Assembly (NCBI RefSeq): GCF_002242685.1
Contig: NZ_NBIM01000003.1
Span: forward strand, 191,636-255,635
Direction: 5' to 3'
DNA length: 64,000 bases
From: Oceanimonas doudoroffii
GTDB taxonomy: Bacteria; Pseudomonadota; Gammaproteobacteria; Enterobacterales; Aeromonadaceae
The notes below the pieces were generated by a model that made no database searches, was not told where the DNA came from, and saw only the letters and a program-made list of their open reading frames with translations. Below, one piece after another: positions 46,153 through 55,837 of this stretch. The stretch's first letter is position 1. Every line of letters begins with the position of its first letter. Position numbers and translations under genes: made by a program.

Positions 46153-46898
46153 TTCCGCTGGTGGTCCGCCCCGAGCCACAAAACCGCAGCCTGTGCGAGG
46201 TGCTGCACCGGGCCGGCCACCAGCCGGTGGCGTCTCCCCTGTTGCACTTTGCCCCCGGCGCCGAACTGGACCGGGTCACGGCGCTGTTGGGTGAGCTCGG
46301 CAGCCGGGATTATGTGATAGCGGTCAGCGCACAGGCGGTAAATTTCGCCGATAATGCCTTGAAAACTCAAGGACAATCCTGGCCGGCTGCCACCTATGTG
46401 GCGGTGGGCGAGGCCACCGGTCAGGCCTTTGCTGCGGCAGGCCTGACCGATGTGCTGGTGCCGGACGACCCTCGCTCCGAGGGCATGATCGCCCTGCCCC
46501 AGCTGCGATCGCCCGCCGGGCGGCGGGTGCTGATACTGCGCGGCGACGGCGGCCGGGACATGATGGCCCCTACCCTTGCTGCACGGGGCGCACAGGTGGC
46601 GTATTGCGAAGTCTACCGGCGCTGTTATCGTGACGATGCCGGTAGCGAGCTGGTGAAAGAGTGGCAGCACCGGGGTGTGGACAGTATTATCATCACCAGT
46701 GGCGGCCTGCTGCAGCACCTGTTTCGGCTCGCCGCCCACAGCGCAAGGGACTGGCTGCTAAGCCGTTTATTGATTGTACCCAGCATTCGCGTGGTCGAGC
46801 AGGCGAAGGCCCTGGGGTTTACTCACATCATCAATGCGAAAGGCGCATCCAACCCGGCGTTGCTCAACGCCCTGGATGAGAGGAAAAGGAATGACTGA
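46149..46898 (+). CDS. hemD: Uroporphyrinogen-III synthase
   Basis: The 249-residue protein has the loosely conserved two-lobe HemD fold: [20 protein letters not shown] at the start, ISVSAQAV-like [22 protein letters not shown] and [14 protein letters not shown]. The start is GTG at 46149 overlapping the hemC stop. It inverts ring D and cyclises hydroxymethylbilane. Confidence 0.93.
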   Translation: MIPLVVRPEPQNRSLCEVLHRAGHQPVASPLLHFAPGAELDRVTALLGELGSRDYVIAVSAQAVNFADNALKTQGQSWPAATYVAVGEATGQAFAAAGLTDVLVPDDPRSEGMIALPQLRSPAGRRVLILRGDGGRDMMAPTLAARGAQVAYCEVYRRCYRDDAGSELVKEWQHRGVDSIIITSGGLLQHLFRLAAHSARDWLLSRLLIVPSIRVVEQAKALGFTHIINAKGASNPALLNALDERKRND

Positions 46899-48003
46899 CA
46901 AGAATCAAGACAAGCGGGACGACAAGCTGGTTGCCGGCGCCTCTAATCAGGCAGACACCCCGGCTCCCGAAACCCCGGCCGCCGAGCAGGCCAGCTCCCC
47001 CGAGCCGGCACAGGAAAAGCAGCCTTCCTCCGGCAAGGGGCTGGCCACGGTCGCCATTGTGCTGGCGGTGATCCTGACCGGCGGCCTGTACTGGCACGGT
47101 CATCAGCAGGGCGTGGCCCAGGCCGGCCAGCTTGCCAGCCTGGAAGCGCGCCTGGCGCAGCAGCAGTCCACCATTGACAGCCTCAAGAGCGAACAGGGCG
47201 CGACCCTCGGCAAACTGGAAAGCGCCCAGAACAGCGTGACCGAACAGGTGGAAGGCCTGTCGCGCAAGGTGCTGGATCTCGACAGCAAGCGCCCCAACGA
47301 CTGGATGCTGGCGGAAGCCGAATACCTGGTGCGCATGGCCGGCCGCAAGCTGTGGCTGGAGCATGACGCCGTGTCTGCCGCCATGATGCTGGCCAACGCC
47401 GACGAGCGCCTGGCCGCCCTCAACGATCCCACCCTGGTGCCCATTCGCAAGGCCCTGGCCGATGACATTGCCAGCATCAAGTCGGTGAAAAAGGTCGATC
47501 GCGAAGGCCTGGTGATTAAGCTCAACAGCATCAATGATCAGGTCGACAAGCTCAAACTGGCCGGCGTGATCATGGCCCGGGCCGAGGAACCCGACCTCGC
47601 CCTGTCCGAGTCGGTCAGCGACTGGAAAGACAACCTGAAAAAGAGCTGGGCCAGCTTTACCGACGACTTCGTCACCGTGCGCCGTCGCGACGGCAACGTC
47701 GAGGCCCTGCTTTCCCCCCAGCAACACTGGTACCTGAGCGAAAACCTCAAGGGCAAGCTGCTGCAGGGCCAGCTGGCGGTCTACCGCGAGCAGCAGGAGA
47801 TCTTCGACAGCTCCCTGGCCCAGTCAAAGCAGTGGTTGCAGGACTACTTTGCCGACGACAGCGTGCGCCAGTTTATGCTGGAGCAAATCGAACAGCTTGA
47901 AGGCCAGCAGATCAGCGTGGACTACCCGGAGCAGTTTGCCGCCCAGGAACACCTGCAACAGCTGCTGGATGACCGGCTGCAACGCCTGCTCACCGGCCTG
48001 TAA
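46891..48003 (+). CDS. hemX: HemX family membrane protein
   Basis: The 370-residue protein has an N-terminal Pro/Ala/Glu-rich cytoplasmic tail and one membrane helix (GLATVAIVLAVILTGGLYW). A long coiled coil follows (LASLEARLAQQQSTIDSLKS) and then the conserved DWMLAEAEYLVRMAGRKLWLE. It overlaps hemD by 8 bases; AGAGGAAAAGGA serves as ribosome site. The family is placed in the haem operon, but its enzymatic role is not established. Confidence 0.92.
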   Translation: MTDKNQDKRDDKLVAGASNQADTPAPETPAAEQASSPEPAQEKQPSSGKGLATVAIVLAVILTGGLYWHGHQQGVAQAGQLASLEARLAQQQSTIDSLKSEQGATLGKLESAQNSVTEQVEGLSRKVLDLDSKRPNDWMLAEAEYLVRMAGRKLWLEHDAVSAAMMLANADERLAALNDPTLVPIRKALADDIASIKSVKKVDREGLVIKLNSINDQVDKLKLAGVIMARAEEPDLALSESVSDWKDNLKKSWASFTDDFVTVRRRDGNVEALLSPQQHWYLSENLKGKLLQGQLAVYREQQEIFDSSLAQSKQWLQDYFADDSVRQFMLEQIEQLEGQQISVDYPEQFAAQEHLQQLLDDRLQRLLTGL

Positions 48004-48012
48004 GGGGGACTC

Positions 48013-49191
48013 ATGATACGACTCGCGATTATCGTCGCCATTCTGGCCGTCGGCCTGATAGTGGGCCCGGAGTTCATGGGTCGCCAGGGCTATGTACTGG
48101 TGGCCGCCGGCAACTACACCATTGAAACCACGGTTACCGTATTCCTGGTAGGCGCGGTGTTGTTCTACCTGCTGCTGCTGTTCGTGGAATGGCTGCTGGG
48201 CCGCATTTTTGGCCTCAGCCATCGTACCCGCGGCTGGTTTATCGGCCGTCGCCGACGCAAGGCCCTGAACTACACCCAGAGCGGTATGCAGGCGCTGGTG
48301 GCGGAAGACTACGCTACCGCCGAGAAAATGCTGCTCAAGGGCACCAAGGGCAACGAACTGGCACTGCTCAACTACCTCAATGCCGCCAGCGCCGCCCAGG
48401 CCCAGGGCAACGAGGAAAAACGCGACGACTACCTGCGTCAGGCCCAGGAGCAGCACCCTGCCGCCAGCCTGGCGGTGGGCATTACCCAGGCCCGGCTGCA
48501 ATATCAGCAAGGGCAGTTTGACCAGGCCCTGGCCGGTGTGCGAGAGCTGGAAGCCACCTATGGCCATCAGCCGGCCCTGCTCAAGCTGCAAAAGGACGTG
48601 TATCTGGCCACCGGCCAGTGGCAGGCCCTGCACGGTATTCTCGACAGCCTGGCCGGCAAGAACCTGATCGGCGCCGATGAAAAGGACGCCCTGCAGCAGC
48701 AGTGCTGGCTGGGGCGCTTTGATCAGGCCGCCCATGACGAAGGCAGTGATGGCCTGATCAAGGTCTGGCAGGCCCTGCCGCGCAAGGACAAATACAACGC
48801 CGAGCTGTTGCTGCCGTTGTGTGACCGGCTGATCGGCCTCAAGGCCCACAAGGAAGCCCAGCAACTGCTGCTGGAAGGCCTCGACAAGAAAACCGATGCG
48901 GGCCTGCTGTTGTGTGCCACCCGGCTGCAGCTGAGCGACTACCACCCGTTGCTCGCCGCACTGGAGAAAAAGGCCAGGAAGGAAAGCCTGCCCGAGCTGC
49001 ATTCGGCCCTGGGCCGGCTGTATCTGAAAGACGGCCAGGACGAGCAGGCCGAGCAGCAGCTGCAACAGGCGGTGGCCCAAAAGCCCGACGCTCAGGACTA
49101 CGTGCTGCTGGCCCAGCTGGCGGAAAAGCGCAAGGACCTGACCCGGGCCAACGACTACTACAAACACAGCCTGGCGCTGGAAACGGCCTGA
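48013..49191 (+). CDS. hemY: HemY family TPR membrane protein
   Basis: The 392-residue protein has two N-terminal membrane helices (IIVAILAVGLIVGPEFM; VTVFLVGAVLFYLLLLFVEW) and a TPR-rich remainder (SGMQALVAEDYATAEKMLLKG; LGRLYLKDGQDEQAEQQLQQA). It is the enterobacterial HemY, not the Bacillus protoporphyrinogen oxidase of the same name. Last gene of hemCDXY, 9 bases after hemX. It probably organises late haem synthesis. Confidence 0.93.
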   Translation: MIRLAIIVAILAVGLIVGPEFMGRQGYVLVAAGNYTIETTVTVFLVGAVLFYLLLLFVEWLLGRIFGLSHRTRGWFIGRRRRKALNYTQSGMQALVAEDYATAEKMLLKGTKGNELALLNYLNAASAAQAQGNEEKRDDYLRQAQEQHPAASLAVGITQARLQYQQGQFDQALAGVRELEATYGHQPALLKLQKDVYLATGQWQALHGILDSLAGKNLIGADEKDALQQQCWLGRFDQAAHDEGSDGLIKVWQALPRKDKYNAELLLPLCDRLIGLKAHKEAQQLLLEGLDKKTDAGLLLCATRLQLSDYHPLLAALEKKARKESLPELHSALGRLYLKDGQDEQAEQQLQQAVAQKPDAQDYVLLAQLAEKRKDLTRANDYYKHSLALETA

Positions 49192-49210
49192 GCCGTTGCC
49201 TTAAACACAA

Positions 49211-49237
49211 AAAGAGGAGCCTTGGCTCCTCTTTTTT
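49211..49237. terminator. Terminator after hemY
   Basis: AGAGGAGCC/GGCTCCTCT with a minimal loop, followed by six T and preceded by an A run. It can serve hemY and, from the opposite side, the reductase gene at 49271. Confidence 0.88.
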
Positions 49238-49270
49238 GATCGTGCTTACAGGGCCGACTGTGGATTCGCC

Positions 49271-50140
49271 TCAGGCGTCCTTGTACAGCTTGATCAGGGT
49301 GGCCGGGTCCCGCTCAAGGTAGCCCTTGCTGCCGTGCTGACGCATCAGCTGGGCGGCCAGCCCCGACATGGGCGTGGCGCTGCCGGCACGCTGGCTTTGG
49401 GCCACAGCCATGTCCAGATCCTTGAGCAGGGTGCGCACATGCCATTTGGGATCCGGATTTACCTCTTCCGCCATCAGCGGACCGGTGATCTGCATGGGCT
49501 TGGAGTCGGCAAAACCGCCGGCCAGAGCGGTGGGAATTTGCTCCGCATCCACACCGCAGGCCTTGGCCAGGGCCATCATTTCCGCCAGCACCATGAGGTT
49601 GCAACCCACGATCATCTGGTTGCACACCTTGGTGACCTGACCGGCACCCACTCCCCCCATGCGGGTCATCCGCTGGGACAACGGCGCCAGCACCGGGCGA
49701 ATGCGCTCGATATCGGCAGTCTCACCCCCACACATAATGGCCAGGGTGCCCGCCTCGGCACCGGCCACACCACCGGACACCGGCGAGTCGACCCAGCCCA
49801 TGCCACAGGCATCTTTCAGCCGGACGGCATAGTCACGGGTGGCATCGGGATCGGAGCTGGAAAAATCCACCAGCAGCTGACCGGCGCGGCCGTGCTCGGC
49901 CACACCGCCCGGGCCAAAAACCACGCTTTCCACCACGGCGGTATTGGCCAGGCACAGCAGCACCAGATCCACCTTTTCGGTCAGCTCGCCAATGTTGCCC
50001 GCCACGTGTGCGCCGGCGGCGGCCACCTCGGCCAGTTTGTTGGCACTACGGTTCCACACGGTGACATCAAAACCGGCGGCCAGCAGTCGCTCGGTCATCG
50101 GTTTTCCCATCAGCCCAATGCCGATAAATCCCAGTTTCAT
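49271..50140 (-). CDS. NAD(P)-dependent beta-hydroxyacid dehydrogenase (GarR/GlxR-like)
   Basis: The 289-residue protein of the 3-hydroxyisobutyrate dehydrogenase/tartronate semialdehyde reductase family has Rossmann GFIGIGLMGKPMTERLL, substrate-site DSPVSGGVAGAEAGTL and catalytic Lys in GAGQVTKVCNQMIVG. The start at 50140 gives the family N-terminus; an in-frame upstream extension does not. It lies 2 bases after the urea channel gene on the same transcript. The substrate is a small beta-hydroxyacid, not further defined. Confidence 0.88.
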   Translation of the reverse strand: MKLGFIGIGLMGKPMTERLLAAGFDVTVWNRSANKLAEVAAAGAHVAGNIGELTEKVDLVLLCLANTAVVESVVFGPGGVAEHGRAGQLLVDFSSSDPDATRDYAVRLKDACGMGWVDSPVSGGVAGAEAGTLAIMCGGETADIERIRPVLAPLSQRMTRMGGVGAGQVTKVCNQMIVGCNLMVLAEMMALAKACGVDAEQIPTALAGGFADSKPMQITGPLMAEEVNPDPKWHVRTLLKDLDMAVAQSQRAGSATPMSGLAAQLMRQHGSKGYLERDPATLIKLYKDA

Positions 50141-50142
50141 AC

Positions 50143-50979
50143 TTACTCCCTGTTGGTCGTGTGTGCCGGCCGGTGATAACACAAGCCCTTCTGCATTGCC
50201 AGGCACAGCCAGCAGGCCAGCACAAAGGGCATGGTCAGCATGGGCAGGCCCAGCTTGAGCATCACCGCGGTCATCAGCCCGGCCAGGGCCGGGGCCAGCA
50301 ATATCCAGATCTGCCGGCTGCCATGCCAGAACATGGCGATGGCCGCCAGTACGCCGTTATAGCCGGTCAGGCCAAAGTTGATGTAATCCGGGTTCACCAG
50401 CAACAGCAGGGCCGCACCGCTCGACACCATGGCACCCACAAAAGCCCAGCCCAGCATGCCGATGCCGGCCAGCAGCAAGGCGGCACAGATCAGTACCGCC
50501 GGCACCGTATCCGGCAGAAAGATCACCTGCCCGATGGCCGACAACGAGAAGTTATAGCCCTGAGGCACCTCGTCGGCGACCCGCTGGCCCATAAAATACA
50601 GCCAGGGCAGCACCACCAGGTTAAACGGCAGCGTATACCAGGGAATGGCGGCCTGCCGGCGCAGCCGGTAGTAGATCCAGGCCGAAAGCCCACCGCCCAG
50701 TGCCGACATCAGCAGCCAGAACGGCGTGTGCTCGGCAAACAGGCCAAAGGCCAGCCCCACCAGGGCGGCGTTAAAACCGAACAGGCCATCGCGCCAGGCC
50801 TCGGGCTCCCACTTGCAGGCCAGCGCCAGCAACGTGGCGGCCAGGGTGGCCAGCACCATGGTGGCAGCCATCCAGGGCGACACCCAGACCACGCCCGCCA
50901 CGATCAGGGCACCGGCAAGACGGTTGTTCAAAAAATATATCTGGCCAATGGCAGCCAGCAGGGAAGACAACAGCGCCAC
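50143..50979 (-). CDS. Urea transporter (UT family)
   Basis: The protein has about ten hydrophobic segments in two repeats, with the repeat signatures RDGLFGFNAALVGLAFG and FGLTGYNGVLAAIAMFW and a QIYFLNNRLAGALIV start. These are typical of UT-type urea channels. The ORF opens upstream to a GTG at 51057 without a ribosome site. The GTG at 50979 has AGGAG eight bases upstream and fits the usual N-terminus, so I prefer it (278 residues). No urease genes are in the window. Confidence 0.8.
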   Translation of the reverse strand: MALLSSLLAAIGQIYFLNNRLAGALIVAGVVWVSPWMAATMVLATLAATLLALACKWEPEAWRDGLFGFNAALVGLAFGLFAEHTPFWLLMSALGGGLSAWIYYRLRRQAAIPWYTLPFNLVVLPWLYFMGQRVADEVPQGYNFSLSAIGQVIFLPDTVPAVLICAALLLAGIGMLGWAFVGAMVSSGAALLLLVNPDYINFGLTGYNGVLAAIAMFWHGSRQIWILLAPALAGLMTAVMLKLGLPMLTMPFVLACWLCLAMQKGLCYHRPAHTTNRE

Positions 50980-51115
50980 GAAAGACACTCCTGTACCAAA
51001 AGAAAAGAACAAAGAGAACGGCGCGATTAAAACAGCCGAACGAAAAATGGTCAACACATTATTGTGAACAGTGTTGTATTAAGGTTAACAGAGGATTCAA
51101 TGCAGGCTTTGGGAA

Positions 51116-51143
51116 TTAAAAATGCCGGGGCAGGCCCGGCATT
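51116..51143 (-). terminator. Terminator after ilvA
   Basis: On the minus strand AATGCCGGG/CCCGGCATT pair, followed by TTTTTAATT. It ends the ilvGMEDA transcript. Confidence 0.85.
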
Positions 51144-51166
51144 GAGTAGGATGGATGCAAGCCCGT

Positions 51167-52723
51167 TCAGTGAGCCAGAAAAAAGCGGTAAGCGGGATCC
51201 TGAGTCACGTCGTACCAGGTGTAGCCCAGCTCCGCCAGATGACTTTCAAACGAGGCCAAATCGCTGTCGGGCAGCTCAAAGGCACAGAGCACTCGGCCGT
51301 ATTCGGCACCGTGGTTACGGTAGTGAAACAGGCTGATGTTCCAGTGGGTCCCAAGCGTGCGCAAAAAGCGCATCAGGGCACCGGGCTGCTCCGGAAACTG
51401 AAAGCCGTACAGACGCTCCTGCAACGGCTTGGGCGGCCGGCCGCCCACCATGTAGCGCACATGGGATTTGGCCAGATCGTTGTCGGTCATGTTGGCCACC
51501 GGATAACCGGCCTGCTCCAGCTCCGCCATGATCTGCGCCAGCTCCCGATCGCCGTCGGACAGCCGCACCGACACCAGCAGCGCCGCCTTGTCTTCCGCCG
51601 AATAGCGGTAGTTGAACTCGGTCACCATGCGGTTGCCGAGCACCTCGCAAAACTGCAGAAAGGCGCCCTTACGCTCGGGAATGGTTACCGCCAGCACCCC
51701 TTCCCGCTTTTCACCCAGTTCACACCGCTCGGATACATAGCGCAGGGAGTGAAAGTTGACATTGGCGCCGCTCAGCACCGCCGCCATGCGGGCGTGGGCA
51801 TAGTCCCCGGCCTGGCTGTATTTCTTGAGGCCGGCCAGCGACAGCGCCCCCGAGGGCTCGGCAATGGCCCGCGTATCCTCAAAAATGTCCTTGAGCGCGG
51901 CGCAGATCTCGTCGGAAGTCACGGTGATCACGCCGTCAAGGAACTCCCGGCACAGACGAAAGGTCTCGCTGCCCATGCGCTTTACCGCCACGCCGTCGGC
52001 AAACATGCTGACCCGGTCCAGGGTAACGACTTCCCCGGCATTGAGCGCCGCCTTGAGGCAGGCGGAGCCCTCGGCTTCCACTCCGATCACCTTGACCTGG
52101 GGCAGCAACTGCTTGATGTAAACCGCCACGCCGGCGGCCAGGCCGCCGCCGCCCACGGGCACAAATACATGGGTCAGTCGAGTGTCCTGCTCCAGCAGCT
52201 CGCGTCCCACCGTGCCCTGACCGGCGATCACGTCCTCGTCATCAAAGGGCGGAATCAGGGTCATGCCTTTTTCCTGCGCCAGCTCCAGGCAACGGGCATA
52301 GGCTTCGTCGAAATTGTTGCCGTGCAGCACCACCTGGCCGCCAAAGCGGCGCACCGACTCCACCTTGATATCGGGGGTGACGGTGGGCATGACGATGATG
52401 GCGTCAATGCCCAGTTTGGCCGCCGACAGTGCCACCCCTTGAGCATGGTTGCCCGCCGAGGCGGCGATCACGCCGCGCTGCTGCTGCTCGGTAGTCAGCT
52501 GGGCAATCTTGTTGTAGGCACCACGCAGCTTGAAAGAATGCACCGGCTGCATGTCTTCCCGCTTGAGGGACACCGGGTGCCCCAGCCGCTCGGAAATTTT
52601 CTTGAGCGGTGACAGCGGCGTGACCCGGGCCGCCTCATACACCGGCGACAGCAGAATATGACGCAGATACTCGGAGGCCGAACGGGGCGTGCCTTTTTCT
52701 TCCTTCAATGCCGGCTGTGCCAT
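51167..52723 (-). CDS. ilvA: Threonine deaminase (biosynthetic)
   Basis: The 518-residue PLP enzyme has the PLP Lys in VHSFKLRGAYNKIA, SAGNHAQGVALSA, the phosphate-binding VPVGGGGLAAGVA and two C-terminal ACT-like regulatory domains (LAVTIPERKGAFLQFCEVLG; YGFQFPEQPGALMRFLRTL). It is the long isoleucine-sensitive type, making 2-oxobutanoate. Last gene of the ilv operon, 3 bases after ilvD. Confidence 0.97.
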   Translation of the reverse strand: MAQPALKEEKGTPRSASEYLRHILLSPVYEAARVTPLSPLKKISERLGHPVSLKREDMQPVHSFKLRGAYNKIAQLTTEQQQRGVIAASAGNHAQGVALSAAKLGIDAIIVMPTVTPDIKVESVRRFGGQVVLHGNNFDEAYARCLELAQEKGMTLIPPFDDEDVIAGQGTVGRELLEQDTRLTHVFVPVGGGGLAAGVAVYIKQLLPQVKVIGVEAEGSACLKAALNAGEVVTLDRVSMFADGVAVKRMGSETFRLCREFLDGVITVTSDEICAALKDIFEDTRAIAEPSGALSLAGLKKYSQAGDYAHARMAAVLSGANVNFHSLRYVSERCELGEKREGVLAVTIPERKGAFLQFCEVLGNRMVTEFNYRYSAEDKAALLVSVRLSDGDRELAQIMAELEQAGYPVANMTDNDLAKSHVRYMVGGRPPKPLQERLYGFQFPEQPGALMRFLRTLGTHWNISLFHYRNHGAEYGRVLCAFELPDSDLASFESHLAELGYTWYDVTQDPAYRFFLAH

Positions 52724-52726
52724 GCT

Positions 52727-54577
52727 TCAGCCCCCCAGCTTGCTGCGGTCGCGCACCGCGCCCTTGTCGGCGCTGGTGGCCAGTGAGGCGTAGGCGCGCA
52801 GGGCAAAGGACACTTCCCGCTCGCGGTCAACCGGGCGCCAGGCCTGTTCGCCCTTGGCGTCCATGGCTTCACGGCGGGCCGCCAGCTCCTGTTCGGACAC
52901 CGCCAGCTCGATTTTGCGGGCCGGAATGTCGATGTCGATGATGTCACCGGTCTGCACCAGGCCGATGGTGCCGCCGTTGGCCGCCTCGGGCGAAACGTGG
53001 CCGATGGACAGGCCGGAGGTGCCGCCGGAGAAGCGACCGTCGGTGATCAGGGCGCACTTGGTGCCCAGGCCCATGGATTTGAGATAGGTGGTGGGATAGA
53101 GCATTTCCTGCATGCCCGGGCCGCCCTTGGGACCTTCGTAGCGGATCACCACCACTTCACCGGCCTTGACCTCGCCGCCGAGAATGCCAGCCACGGCGGT
53201 GTCCTGGCTTTCAAACACGCGGGCCGGGCCACGGAAGGTGAGGTTGTCGTCGGCCACGCCGGCGGTTTTGACGATGCAGCCGTCAATGGCCAGGTTGCCG
53301 GCCAGCACGGCCAGGCCGCCTTCCAGGCTGTAGGCATTGTCGATGCTGCGAATGCAGCCTTCGGCACGGTCATCATCCAGGGTGTCCCAGCGGCAGTCCT
53401 GGCTGAACGCCCGGGTGGTGCGAATGCCCGCTGGACCGGCGCGGAACATGGTTTTCACCGCGTCGTCGTCGGTGACCATGATGTCGTATTTGCCCAGCTG
53501 CTCGGCCAGGGTCATGCCCAGCACGGTGTTCACCTCGGTATTGAGCAGGCCGGCCCGGGCCAGCTCGGCCAGAATGCCCATGACGCCACCGGCGCGGTGC
53601 ACGTCTTCCATGTGGTACTTCTGAGTGGACGGGGCCACCTTGCACAGCTGGGGTACCTTGCGCGACAGCGCATCGATGTCGTCCATGGTGAAGTCCACTT
53701 CCGCTTCCTGAGCGGCGGCCAGCAGGTGCAGCACGGTATTGGTGGAGCCGCCCATGGCGATATCCAGCACCATGGCATTTTCAAAGGCGGACTTGGTGGC
53801 AATGTTGCGGGGCAACACGCCGGCGTCTTCACCTTCGTAGTAGCGCTTGGTCAGCTCGACAATGCGATGGCCGGCGGTCTTGAACAGCTGCTCGCGATCG
53901 GCGTGGGTAGCCAGCAGGGAACCGTTGCCGGGCTGGGACAGACCCAGAGCTTCGGTCAGGCAGTTCATGGAGTTGGCGGTAAACATGCCGGAGCAGGAAC
54001 CACAGGTGGGGCAGGCACTGCGCTCAACCTGTTCGCTCTGGGCGTCGGACACGGTGGGATCGGCGCCCTGGATCATGGCGTCCACCAGGTCCAGCTTGAT
54101 CAGCTGATCGGACAGCTTGGTCTTGCCCGCTTCCATGGGGCCGCCGGACACGAAGATCACCGGAATATTGACCCGCAGGGCGGCCATCAGCATGCCGGGA
54201 GTGATCTTGTCACAGTTGGAGATGCACACCATGGCATCGGCGCAGTGGGCGTTGACCATGTACTCCACCGAGTCGGCAATCAGCTCCCGGCTGGGCAGGG
54301 AATAAAGCATGCCGCCATGGCCCATGGCGATACCGTCATCCACCGCAATGGTGTTGAATTCCTTGGCCACACCGCCAGCCGCCTCGATCTCGCGGGCCAC
54401 CAGCTGGCCCATGTCCTTGAGGTGCACATGGCCGGGCACGAACTGGGTGAAGGAGTTCACCACGGCGATAATCGGCTTGCCGAAATCGTCTTCGGTCATG
54501 CCGGTGGCGCGCCACAGGGCGCGGGCACCGGCCATGTTGCGGCCGTGAGTGGTGGTGGCTGAACGATACCTTGGCAT
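52727..54577 (-). CDS. ilvD: Dihydroxy-acid dehydratase
   Basis: The 616-residue Fe-S dehydratase has [20 protein letters not shown] at the start, [15 protein letters not shown] and [14 protein letters not shown] with cluster-ligating Cys, and [19 protein letters not shown] at the C-terminus. The start at 54577 is preceded by GGAGTAAAAGG; the frame extends 42 codons further but is not conserved. It catalyses the third common step of valine and isoleucine synthesis. Confidence 0.97.
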   Translation of the reverse strand: MPRYRSATTTHGRNMAGARALWRATGMTEDDFGKPIIAVVNSFTQFVPGHVHLKDMGQLVAREIEAAGGVAKEFNTIAVDDGIAMGHGGMLYSLPSRELIADSVEYMVNAHCADAMVCISNCDKITPGMLMAALRVNIPVIFVSGGPMEAGKTKLSDQLIKLDLVDAMIQGADPTVSDAQSEQVERSACPTCGSCSGMFTANSMNCLTEALGLSQPGNGSLLATHADREQLFKTAGHRIVELTKRYYEGEDAGVLPRNIATKSAFENAMVLDIAMGGSTNTVLHLLAAAQEAEVDFTMDDIDALSRKVPQLCKVAPSTQKYHMEDVHRAGGVMGILAELARAGLLNTEVNTVLGMTLAEQLGKYDIMVTDDDAVKTMFRAGPAGIRTTRAFSQDCRWDTLDDDRAEGCIRSIDNAYSLEGGLAVLAGNLAIDGCIVKTAGVADDNLTFRGPARVFESQDTAVAGILGGEVKAGEVVVIRYEGPKGGPGMQEMLYPTTYLKSMGLGTKCALITDGRFSGGTSGLSIGHVSPEAANGGTIGLVQTGDIIDIDIPARKIELAVSEQELAARREAMDAKGEQAWRPVDREREVSFALRAYASLATSADKGAVRDRSKLGG

Positions 54578-54641
54578 TCCTTTTACTCCTGATTTTGCTT
54601 GAGAACGGCGGGGCTTGGCGCCCCATCTCCATTGATTTGAA

Positions 54642-55565
54642 TTAGTCGTTGACCGGGGTGAGCCAGCCCCACTTGTCCTGGGTGCTGCCGTCAAACAGGC
54701 CAAAAAAGGCCTGCTGCAGCTCTTTGGTGATCGGGCCGCGTTTACCCTCTCCCAGGGTGATGCCGTCCACGCTGCGCACCGGGGTCACTTCGGCGGCGGT
54801 ACCGGTCATGAACATTTCATCGGCCAGATAGAGGGCCTCCCGGGCAATGGCTTCTTCCCGCACTTCGTACCCGGCTTCCCGCGCCAGGGTCATCAGGGTA
54901 TCACGGGTAATGCCCGGCAGTATGCAGGCGGTGACCGGCGGTGTGTAGAGCACACCGTTCTTGATAAGAAAGAGGTTTTCCCCGGCGCCCTCGCTGAGGT
55001 GACCGTGCACGTCGAGGGAAATGCCCTCGCTGTAACCGTGGCGCTTGGCCTCACCGGAAATCAGCTGGGACGACAGATAGTTACCCCCCGCCTTGGCGCC
55101 GGTGGGCATGGTATTGGGCGCCAGCCGGTTCCATGACGTGACGCAGACATCCACGCCATTTTCCAGCCCTTCCTCGCCCAGATAGGCGCCCCAGGGAATG
55201 GCGGCGATAATCACCTCGCAGGGCACGTCCTTGGGCGCGTTCAGGCCCATGCCCACGTTGCCCACAAACACCAGCGGGCGCAGGTAGGCGCTGTCGAGTT
55301 TGTTGTCTGCCACCGCCGCCCGGCAGGCATCCATCAGCTCCGCCTTGGTATAGGGAATGGTCATGCGGTAAATCTTGGCCGAGTCAAACAGCCGCTGCAC
55401 GTGCTCTTCCAGCCGGAACACCACGGATCCCTGGGGAGTGTTGTAGGCGCGAATGCCTTCAAACACCGAGGAGCCGTAATGCAGGGCATGAGTCATCACG
55501 TGCACCTGGGCCTTTTCCCAGGGCACCATTTTCCCGTTGAACCAGATGTAATTGGCGGTAGACAT
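54642..55565 (-). CDS. ilvE: Branched-chain amino acid aminotransferase
   Basis: The 307-residue fold-type IV PLP enzyme has [35 protein letters not shown], the PLP Lys region [20 protein letters not shown] and [17 protein letters not shown]. It makes Ile, Val and Leu from their 2-oxoacids. Located 11 bases after ilvM in the ilvGMEDA order. Confidence 0.97.
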   Translation of the reverse strand: MSTANYIWFNGKMVPWEKAQVHVMTHALHYGSSVFEGIRAYNTPQGSVVFRLEEHVQRLFDSAKIYRMTIPYTKAELMDACRAAVADNKLDSAYLRPLVFVGNVGMGLNAPKDVPCEVIIAAIPWGAYLGEEGLENGVDVCVTSWNRLAPNTMPTGAKAGGNYLSSQLISGEAKRHGYSEGISLDVHGHLSEGAGENLFLIKNGVLYTPPVTACILPGITRDTLMTLAREAGYEVREEAIAREALYLADEMFMTGTAAEVTPVRSVDGITLGEGKRGPITKELQQAFFGLFDGSTQDKWGWLTPVND

Positions 55566-55576
55566 TGTTGTTTTCC

Positions 55577-55837
55577 TTAGGCCGATTGTTTCAGCGGTTG
55601 CTCCATGAGATGCGTTTCAACGCGGGTCACGTTCATCAGCTTTTCCAGCTGGCGACTCAGCAGCTGTATGGGACGCTCACTGCTGACAGTAACCCTGATG
55701 CTCAGGCTTTGACAATCGGCGGCGGTGGACATTTCCATGTCGTCCACGCGAAAGCCGCGGTGACGGGTCATGCGCAGCACCCGCTCAAGCACTTCCGGGC
55801 GAAACTGGGCTTCTATCTGCAAATTGTGCTGGTTCAT
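55577..55837 (-). CDS. ilvM: Acetolactate synthase II small subunit
   Basis: The 86-residue ACT-domain protein [20 protein letters not shown], with [21 protein letters not shown], matches IlvM (E. coli 87 residues). It overlaps ilvG by ATGA. It is required for activity and stability of the large subunit; this isozyme is usually valine-insensitive. Confidence 0.94.
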   Translation of the reverse strand: MNQHNLQIEAQFRPEVLERVLRMTRHRGFRVDDMEMSTAADCQSLSIRVTVSSERPIQLLSRQLEKLMNVTRVETHLMEQPLKQSA

